Part shown: positions 12,962 to 17,442 of the stretch, one piece after another | Layout of the letters: every line of letters starts with the position of its first letter | How positions within the stretch are numbered: position 1 is the stretch's first letter | DNA from: Chloroflexota bacterium | GTDB taxonomy: Bacteria; Chloroflexota; UBA6077 | Assembly (NCBI GenBank): GCA_021806765.1 | Contig: JAJZQR010000097.1 | Span: forward strand, 1 to 17,442 | DNA length: 17,442 nucleotides | Direction: 5' to 3' | Notes under the pieces: generated by a model | What the model saw: only the letters and a program-made list of their open reading frames with translations | The model's database searches: none | Told to the model about the DNA's origin: nothing | Position numbers and translations under genes: made by a program

Positions 12962-14002
12962 ATGGATGCCATCATCGACCTTCGTAGCGACACCGTGACC
13001 CTTCCCACGCCGAGGATGATAGAGGCGATGAGTCGGGCAGAGTTGGGGGACGACGTCTACGGTGAGGACCCCACAGTGAACCGGTTGCAGCGGCTGGCAG
13101 CAGAAATGCTGGGCAAAGAGGACGCCCTGTTCACAGCGAGCGGCACCATGAGCAATCTGGTGGCCGCCCTCACCCATTGCGGGCGGGGCGATGAGATGAT
13201 CGTCGGGGATCAAGCTCACATGTTCTACTATGAGGTCGGTGGGGCGTCTGCCCTGGGTGGGGTGCAGGTCAGGACGGTCCCCAACCATCAGGGGGCGCTG
13301 GATCCAAGGGAGGTCGAGGCGGCCATCCGCGATCCCAACAACCTTCACTATCCTTACAGCCGGCTGGTCTGTCTCGAGAACACTCACAACCGCTGCGGCG
13401 GTGTGGCACTGACACCCGAGCAGGTGGGAGGAGTGGCCGCGGTGGCCCACGAGCGTGGCCTGAAGGTTCACCTGGATGGGGCGCGGCTTTTCAACGCGGC
13501 CGCGGCCCTGGCCGTCGATCCAGCTGTCCTGGTGCGTGAGTGCGACTCGGTGAACATCTGCCTCAGCAAGGGGCTGTGCGCTCCGGTGGGTTCGGTGCTG
13601 GTGGGTTCGAAGGCGTTCATCGACCAGGCGCGGCGGAACCGGAAAATGGTGGGTGGAGGCATGCGCCAGGCCGGGGTACTGGCGGCCGCGGGCATCGTCG
13701 CTCTGCAGGAGATGATCGGCCGGCTGTCGGAGGACCATGCCAATGCCCGCGTTCTCGCGGAGAGCATCGCCGAACTGCAGGGCCTGCGGGTGGATCTGAA
13801 CACGGTGCAAACCAACATCGTGGTGATCGAGGTCCAGCGGCAGGGGCTATCGGGGGAGGAGTTCATCCGGCGAATGGGAGAGATGGGTATTAAGGTCTCC
13901 CCCTTCGGCGGGCAGTTGGTGCGGATGGTGACTCACTACGGTATCACCAGGGCCGACGCGGAGAGGACCATACGGGCCGCCAGACAGGTGCTGGCTGCAT
14001 AA
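12962..14002 (+). CDS. ltaE: Low-specificity L-threonine aldolase
   Basis: The protein is 346 residues, the usual length for this PLP enzyme of the beta-eliminating lyase family. The N-terminus 'IDLRSDTVTLPTPRMIEAM' and 'ELGDDVYGEDPTVNRLQ' are family signatures. 'ASGTMSNLVAAL' holds the phosphate-binding region, 'LENTHNRCGGVALTPEQV' follows, 'VHLDGARLFNAA' has the cofactor-contacting D172 and R175, and 'CLSKGLCAPVGSVLVG' contains the Schiff-base lysine K203. It cleaves L-threonine or L-allo-threonine to glycine and acetaldehyde in the cytosol. The start is ATG 12962 with AGGAG 9 nt upstream. It stands alone on the plus strand between GlsB (divergent) and the thiamine-precursor transporter (convergent) and ends in a branched hairpin followed by a T-run. 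Confidence 0.95.
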   Translation: MDAIIDLRSDTVTLPTPRMIEAMSRAELGDDVYGEDPTVNRLQRLAAEMLGKEDALFTASGTMSNLVAALTHCGRGDEMIVGDQAHMFYYEVGGASALGGVQVRTVPNHQGALDPREVEAAIRDPNNLHYPYSRLVCLENTHNRCGGVALTPEQVGGVAAVAHERGLKVHLDGARLFNAAAALAVDPAVLVRECDSVNICLSKGLCAPVGSVLVGSKAFIDQARRNRKMVGGGMRQAGVLAAAGIVALQEMIGRLSEDHANARVLAESIAELQGLRVDLNTVQTNIVVIEVQRQGLSGEEFIRRMGEMGIKVSPFGGQLVRMVTHYGITRADAERTIRAARQVLAA

Positions 14003-14013
14003 GGGCCAAGACC

Positions 14014-14093
14014 CGTAGGGCGGGGCCCTGTGCCCCGCCGTCCGAGTGACGTTTGTCTGGGCGGCAGGGCAGAGCGCCCTGCCCTACGTTTTT
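14014..14093 (+). terminator. Branched palindromic element with T-run, terminator of the threonine aldolase gene
   Basis: Outer arms 14014-14021 and 14081-14088 pair over 8 bp. Inside or alternatively, two 8-bp hairpins form: 14019-14026 with 14032-14039, and 14063-14070 with 14076-14083, each with a 5-nt loop. Five Ts follow at 14089-14093 on the plus strand. It fills the gap between two convergent genes. Its ends (CGTAGGGC.../GCCCTACG) resemble the ends of the 44-bp palindrome at 7656. Confidence 0.65.
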
Positions 14094-14120
14094 GGACCCG
14101 GGCGCTGTCCTCAACTGTGG

Positions 14121-15206
14121 TTACTTCTGCAGGAACTCCGTGGTGAAGACGGAGTCGACGTTCACCGGGTTGGTGAGCAGCTTCATCTGTTGCATCCAGT
14201 CGGCGTAGTTCTGCCACCGTTCCCTGGTCTGCCAGCCGAAGGTGGGCACTCCCTCAGTCCAGAGGGGCATGAGAAGCCGGATCCCCTGCTCCTCCATCTT
14301 CCGGTCGGTCTCCGGGTTGGCCTTCACCAACAGGTCCAGCGCCTTCTCCGGATCCTTTATGGCATCGTTGTAGCCCTTGGCGGTGGCCCGTAGGAACCGG
14401 CTGATCGCCTCCGGTTGCTCCTTGGCCATCTTGTCGTTGGTCACCAGCACCAGTTCGTAGTAGTCGGGCACGCCCCACTGCTCCACCCGCATGACGTTGA
14501 CCGGGTAGCCCGCCTGCTCGGCGAGGATCGACTCGTGGGTCCAGTAGGCTCCGAGGGACGCGTCCACCTTCTTGCCGATTAGCGCCTGCACCAGGTCGTA
14601 GCCCACGTTCACCAGTTCAACCTTGTCTATGGAGCTACCGTCCTTCTCCATCATGGTGGTCAACAGTGCTTCGTGGCCGGGGATGCCGGGGTAGCCCACC
14701 TTCTTCCCCTCCAGCTGCTTGGGCCTGGTGATCCCCGAGGCCTTCAGGGTCATCACCGAGTTCAAGGGGTGTTGCACCAGGGCTGCCACCGACTTGACCG
14801 GGATCCCCTCAGCTGCGGCCAGGAGGACGTCGGACTGGTAGCTGATGCCGAAGGCGTCCTTGCCGGAGCCGACCAGCTTCAGGACGTCCTCGGGGTTGGA
14901 GGGTACGTAGAGGTCCACGTCCAGTCCCTCATCCCGGTAGTACCCTTTCTCCTGAGCCATGTAGAGACCGGCGTGATCGGAATTGGGGTACCAGTCCAGG
15001 GCTACGGAGAGCTTGATGGGGGCCTTCGCGGCGACTGTGGGCTGGGCCGGCGCCTTTTCGGCGGCGGCTCTCGTGGGCTGGGGCGTTGGTGCACCTGGCT
15101 GCTGGCCGGCTGCCGGCGCGCCCTGACAGCTCGTCACAAGGAGGGTGACGGAGGCGATGGCGATGGTAGGGAGCAACCGAAGGATGCGCGCCGTGGGACG
15201 GTTCAT
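14121..15206 (-). CDS. thiY: Thiamine pyrimidine-precursor ABC transporter, substrate-binding lipoprotein (ThiY/NMT1-like)
   Basis: ATG 15206 (MNRPTARIL) gives 361 residues; a GAAGG-containing site lies upstream, and the longer frame upstream overlaps the permease end without a start signal. A lipoprotein signal ends in VTS-C27. A Pro/Ala linker follows, then the NMT1/THI5-like domain: 'KLSVALDWYPNSDHAGLYMAQEKGYYRDEGLDVDLYVPSNPEDVLKLVGSGKDAFGISYQSDVLLAAAEGIPVKSVAALVQHPLNSVM'. 'GYPGIPGHEALLTTMM' and 'VDASLGAYWTHE' come next. Relatives bind pyrimidine thiamine precursors such as formylaminopyrimidine. It is the third gene behind a TPP riboswitch, which strongly supports that substrate class. 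A hairpin separates it from the permease gene. Confidence 0.9.
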   Translation of the reverse strand: MNRPTARILRLLPTIAIASVTLLVTSCQGAPAAGQQPGAPTPQPTRAAAEKAPAQPTVAAKAPIKLSVALDWYPNSDHAGLYMAQEKGYYRDEGLDVDLYVPSNPEDVLKLVGSGKDAFGISYQSDVLLAAAEGIPVKSVAALVQHPLNSVMTLKASGITRPKQLEGKKVGYPGIPGHEALLTTMMEKDGSSIDKVELVNVGYDLVQALIGKKVDASLGAYWTHESILAEQAGYPVNVMRVEQWGVPDYYELVLVTNDKMAKEQPEAISRFLRATAKGYNDAIKDPEKALDLLVKANPETDRKMEEQGIRLLMPLWTEGVPTFGWQTRERWQNYADWMQQMKLLTNPVNVDSVFTTEFLQK

Positions 15207-15233
15207 CGTAGACACCTTCTTCCTAGCTATTCG

Positions 15234-15262
15234 GTGATGAGCGGCAGGTCTTGACTCATCAC
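15234..15262. repeat. 8-bp inverted repeat between the permease and binding-protein genes
   Basis: GTGATGAG (15234-15241) pairs with CTCATCAC (15255-15262) around a 13-nt loop. The permease stop codon lies in one arm. As RNA it would form an intercistronic hairpin immediately upstream of the binding-protein gene, where it could shield the 5' end of a processed message. Confidence 0.6.
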
Positions 15263-16083
15263 TCGTTGGCCCGACGGTACCATGGAAGGATGTAGCGCTC
15301 CGAGAGCGCCACGAGAGCGAAGAGAGCAACGCCCATTACGGACAGGACGGCGATGGCGGCGAAGACCCGGGCTGTCTGAAACTGAGAGGCAGAGCGAACC
15401 ATGAAGTAGCCCAGCCCCGCGCTGGCGCCCACCCATTCCGCGATCACGGCCCCGATAACACTCACGGCGATGCCAACCTTAGTCCCCGACAGAAGGAAGG
15501 GCAGCGATGCCGGTAGCTGCGCCTTGGCGAAGATCTGCCATCGGGTGGCCCCCATGCTCTGGAGCAGCCGCACCAGGTCCGGGTCGACGGACCGGAGCCC
15601 GTCCACCATGTTCACCACTATCGGGAAGAAGGAGATCAGGGCCACTACGATCACCTTCGGCAGCAGACCGTAGCCGAACCAGATCAGGAGAATGGGGGCG
15701 ATGGCTATGACCGGGATGGTCTGGGAGGCGATCACGAAGGGATAGAGAGCCCGCTCCATGGTGCGAGAGTAGGCGATGGCGATAGCGAGCAGGACACCCA
15801 CCACGAAGGAAACAGCGAAGCCGGCCAGCACTTCCTGGAGGGTCGCCCAGCCATGACGAGCCAGAAGCTCCCAGGAGGAGTACAGTGCCGCGACTATGTC
15901 GGTGGGGGCAGGTAGCAGCCAGCGGGGCACCTGCAGGACCGCCGCAGCCAGCTGCCATGCCAGCAGCAGCGCCGCCACCAGGACGGAGGGGGGCAGCCAC
16001 GCGGTCAAGGTGAGGCGAGCCTCGCGGCCGGCCGGCGACGCGGGGGTCTCGAGCTTCGGGGTGGGGGTGTGCAGGTAGGCCAC
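15259..16083 (-). CDS. thiX: Thiamine pyrimidine-precursor ABC transporter, permease (ThiX-like)
   Basis: The product is 274 residues and starts with GTG at 16083, one base after the ATPase stop, with AGAGG upstream, so translation is probably coupled. About six membrane spans are visible ('WLPPSVLVAALLLAWQLAAAVL', 'LAGFAVSFVVGVLLAIAIAYS', 'LYPFVIASQTIPVIAIAPILLIWFGYG', 'VIVVALISFFPIVVNMVDGL', and two near the C-terminus). The coupling loop that contacts the ATPase is 'LLQSMGATRWQIFAKAQLPASLPFLLSG', the EAA motif of the BPD_transp_1/SsuC-TauC class. SsuC-like permeases carry sulfonates, nitrate or thiamine precursors; the riboswitch and the NMT1-like partner point to the thiamine precursor. 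Confidence 0.92.
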   Translation of the reverse strand: MAYLHTPTPKLETPASPAGREARLTLTAWLPPSVLVAALLLAWQLAAAVLQVPRWLLPAPTDIVAALYSSWELLARHGWATLQEVLAGFAVSFVVGVLLAIAIAYSRTMERALYPFVIASQTIPVIAIAPILLIWFGYGLLPKVIVVALISFFPIVVNMVDGLRSVDPDLVRLLQSMGATRWQIFAKAQLPASLPFLLSGTKVGIAVSVIGAVIAEWVGASAGLGYFMVRSASQFQTARVFAAIAVLSVMGVALFALVALSERYILPWYRRANE

Positions 16084-16084
16084 C

Positions 16085-16987
16085 TCAAAGGCCTCTTCGC
16101 TCGCAAGCGAGGCTCGACGCCTCTTGTCCCACGGGAAGGTCGGTGTCTGCCCGGTGGGGCCAGTCCTGCCGGTCCTCGTCCATCGCCTTGCGCGCCTCTT
16201 CCCGAATAGCGCCCAGCAGTCCCTCTTTCAGCCGGATGAACTGGTCGGAGGTAACCATCTGATACTCCCTGGGCCGGGGCAGATCGATCTCCAGTACCAG
16301 TTTCACCCGGCCCGGCCTTGCAGTCAGCACGTACACCCGGTCTGAGAGGAGCACCGCCTCGTCCACGTCGTGGGTGATGAAAAGGATGGTCTTGTGAAGG
16401 CTATCCCAGAGGTGCAGCAACCACTCCTGCATGTGGGACCGGGTGAGGGCGTCCAGCGCACCGAAAGGCTCGTCCAGCAGCATGATCTCCCTATCGGTCA
16501 GGACGGTGCGGAGGAAGGCGGCCCTCTGTCGCATCCCTCCGGAGAGGGTGGCGGGGTAGGCCTTCTCGAAAGAGGTCAGGCCGAACATCTCGAAGAGGGC
16601 CAGGGCCCTTTTGCGGGCAGCCTCCCGTGAGACGCCCTGGATCTCGAGCCCGAGGATGGTGTTGTCCAGGACCGTCCGCCACGGCATCAGCAGGTCCTTC
16701 TGGGGCATGTACGCCACTGTTCCGATCCGCTTCATCGCCGGCTGGCCGTTGAACCGGATCGAGCCGGAGGTGGGCTCCTCGAGTCCCGCGAGAACGTTGA
16801 GCAGCGTGCTCTTTCCACAGCCGCTGGGGCCGATGATGGTGACGAACTCTCCATCCCGGGCGTGGAGGTCGATCTTCTCCAGCACAGGCAGGCGGCCCTG
16901 CGAGGTGGAGAAATCCACGCACACCTGCTCTAGCTCGATCTTCGGTTGGGCCGCCTGAAGGTCCCTCATGTCTCTTCCCGTGGCCAT
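16085..16987 (-). CDS. thiZ: Thiamine pyrimidine-precursor ABC transporter, ATP-binding protein (ThiZ-like)
   Basis: The product is 300 residues and belongs to the SsuB/TauB-type ATPases. Walker A is GPSGCGKST (53-61), the Q-loop glutamine is Q96 in 'YMPQKDLLMPWRTVLDN', the signature is LSGGMRQR (148-155), Walker B is IMLLDEP (168-174) and the switch histidine is H206 (ITHDVDEA). The C-terminal 40 residues ('EEARKAMDEDRQDWPHRADTDLPVGQ...') extend beyond the usual end. Two starts are possible: ATG 16987, with no clear ribosome-binding site and only 6 bases past the terminator T-run, or ATG 16969 (MRDLQAAQ) with GGGAAGAG close upstream. It is the first gene of the operon under TPP control. Confidence 0.94.
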   Translation of the reverse strand: MATGRDMRDLQAAQPKIELEQVCVDFSTSQGRLPVLEKIDLHARDGEFVTIIGPSGCGKSTLLNVLAGLEEPTSGSIRFNGQPAMKRIGTVAYMPQKDLLMPWRTVLDNTILGLEIQGVSREAARKRALALFEMFGLTSFEKAYPATLSGGMRQRAAFLRTVLTDREIMLLDEPFGALDALTRSHMQEWLLHLWDSLHKTILFITHDVDEAVLLSDRVYVLTARPGRVKLVLEIDLPRPREYQMVTSDQFIRLKEGLLGAIREEARKAMDEDRQDWPHRADTDLPVGQEASSLACERRGL

Positions 16988-16993
16988 GGGACG

Positions 16994-17029
16994 AAAAGAG
17001 AGGCGCCGGACCCACGGCCAGCGCCTCTC
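16994..17029 (-). terminator. Intrinsic terminator of the TPP riboswitch expression platform
   Basis: On the minus strand GAGAGGCGC (17029-17021) pairs perfectly with GCGCCTCTC (17006-16998), with further possible pairing in the 14-nt loop, and TTTT (16997-16994) follows. It lies between the aptamer and the first gene. The 5' arm and adjoining loop contain CGCTGGC (17023-17017), complementary to the aptamer's GCCAGCG (17063-17057), which gives a natural antiterminator. Confidence 0.9.
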
Positions 17030-17046
17030 GCGAAACTGTCGGTAAG

Positions 17047-17140
17047 CCGTTTCCTACGCTGGCATTACCCAGGTCAGGTTCGACGGTCGGCGGCGGATTC
17101 GGCCACCATCTCAGCCCGGCTAACCCCGAGCCCCCGTATC
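17047..17140 (-). promoter_or_regulatory. TPP (thiamine pyrophosphate) riboswitch aptamer
   Basis: The minus strand shows the conserved THI-box elements in order: ACGGGG; a 6-bp P3 helix (17126-17131 with 17114-17119); CTGAGA (17114-17109); then ACCTGACCTGGGTAATGCC and AGCGTAGGAAA. The pyrophosphate- and pyrimidine-sensing segments are intact. P1 is not obvious by eye. With the downstream terminator it should stop transcription of thiZXY when TPP is abundant. Confidence 0.95.
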
Positions 17141-17165
17141 GATCTGAGTCTCTTCGACTGGGGTC

Positions 17166-17194
17166 AGCGTAGCAGTGGCCGGTGATGGTGTCAA
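17166..17194 (-). promoter_or_regulatory. Sigma-70-type promoter of the thiZXY operon
   Basis: A consensus TTGACA (17189-17194) and TACGCT (17166-17171) are 17 bp apart on the minus strand. The predicted start near 17159 lies about 20 nt before the riboswitch aptamer. The remaining part of this gap (17195-17326) shows only a TACAAT hexamer (17278-17283, +) that may be the -10 element of the next gene. Confidence 0.7.
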
Positions 17195-17326
17195 GTTGAG
17201 CGGTCGGTGATGCGCTTGCCTGTTGCGCGGCAGGCGCGCCCGCCCGCACTGTCGTTCCCCTTTCCGGCGCAAGTCGCTACAATGGACTGGCTAATCCCGG
17301 GGAAGGAAAGGCTGGGGGAGACAGGA

Positions 17327-17442
17327 TTGTCGACAGCGCTGCGCGGGAAATTGTTGGTGGGGCAATCGGGCGGATGCACCGCCGTGATTAACAGCAGCCT
17401 GGTGGGGGTGATTGAGGAGGCTCTACGGCAGACGGCCATCCC
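17327..17442 (+). CDS. 6-phosphofructokinase, probably PPi-dependent type, 3'-truncated by window edge
   Basis: Only the first 38 codons are visible. From TTG 17327 they read 'MSTALRGKLLVGQSGGCTAVINSSLVGVIEEALRQ'. The QSGGxTAVINSSLxGVIEEA pattern is the nucleotide/phosphate-binding start of the phosphofructokinase fold in the clade that usually uses pyrophosphate (SGGPTAVIN rather than GGDAPGLN). A cysteine replaces the usual proline. TTG 17327 is preferred because GGGGGAG lies 6 nt upstream. An in-frame ATG at 17282 overlaps a TACAAT -10-like element and has no ribosome-binding site. Phosphofructokinase phosphorylates fructose 6-phosphate in glycolysis. It is divergent from the thiamine-precursor operon. 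Confidence 0.8.
   Translation, partial: MSTALRGKLLVGQSGGCTAVINSSLVGVIEEALRQTAI

Noticed and set aside
12857..13810. Upstream extension of the GlsB-type frame through the threonine aldolase gene
   Set aside because: Only the last 84 residues match a family, and ATG 12856 has its own ribosome-binding site. The extension is antisense to a clear PLP enzyme.
17054..17172. 8-bp complementarity between CTACGCTG (17165-17172, minus) and the aptamer's CAGCGTAG (17054-17061) as an anti-aptamer helix
   Set aside because: The upstream copy coincides with the -10 element of the TTGACA-17-TACGCT promoter, so it should not be part of the transcript.
17208..17222. A GG-N10-GC pattern resembling a sigma-54 promoter upstream of the phosphofructokinase gene
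   Set aside because: Only the GG and TTGC cores match; the -24 element reads CGGTGA rather than TGGCAC, which is within chance expectation.
17282..17326. ATG 17282 as start of the phosphofructokinase
   Set aside because: It overlaps a TACAAT -10-like hexamer and lacks a ribosome-binding site. TTG 17327 has GGGGGAG at proper spacing and gives a normal family N-terminus.

Overview
This is a GC-rich bacterial chromosomal window with no phage, plasmid or CRISPR features. The best guess for the host is a member of Chloroflexota or a close relative, probably an environmental lineage. The basis is the style of the penicillin-binding-protein remnant, the TPP-controlled ThiXYZ-type transporter, the tripartite tricarboxylate transporter and the many intergenic palindromes. 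No rRNA or other phylogenetic marker is present, so this is inference.

Layout. 1-1197 (+) is the C-terminal part of a VanW/YoaR-type envelope protein. It converges on a tctCBA transporter operon (4467-1287, -). A roughly 520-bp divergent control region (4468-4988) separates tctC from a glycerate kinase (4989-6350, +), followed by a glucosylglycerate/mannosylglycerate-synthase-like glycosyltransferase (6400-7659, +). The glycosyltransferase ends inside a 44-bp perfect palindrome. From 12856 back to 7708 almost everything is on the minus strand: a GlsB/YeaQ-type membrane protein, an HtrA-type protease, a decayed class A penicillin-binding protein, a family-4-like uracil-DNA glycosylase, an orphan sigma-54-dependent response regulator and a 99-aa single-span membrane protein. 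A threonine aldolase (12962-14002, +) diverges from GlsB and converges on a ThiZ-ThiX-ThiY pyrimidine-precursor ABC transporter (16987-14121, -). That operon is preceded by a promoter, a TPP riboswitch and an intrinsic terminator. The start of a PPi-type phosphofructokinase leaves the window at the right edge (17327 onward, +).

How the parts work together. The Tct system (periplasmic lipoprotein plus two membrane subunits) imports a carboxylate. The divergent glycerate kinase would phosphorylate glycerate to phosphoglycerate, and the neighbouring glycosyltransferase probably makes a glycosyl-glycerate compatible solute from glycerate or phosphoglycerate. The locus therefore looks like a carboxylate/glycerate uptake and solute module. 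ThiZXY is a vitamin B1 precursor salvage transporter switched off by TPP. The sigma-54 activator sits downstream of a near-consensus -24/-12 promoter in front of the penicillin-binding-protein remnant, which may place that remnant and the uracil-DNA glycosylase under sigma-54 control.

Most worth a second look: the structured RNA candidate upstream of tctC; the sigma-54 promoter next to an orphan activator whose DNA-recognition helix looks degenerate; the penicillin-binding protein with its transpeptidase excised; the uracil-DNA glycosylase missing two expected iron-sulfur cysteines; and the directly readable switching mechanism of the TPP riboswitch.
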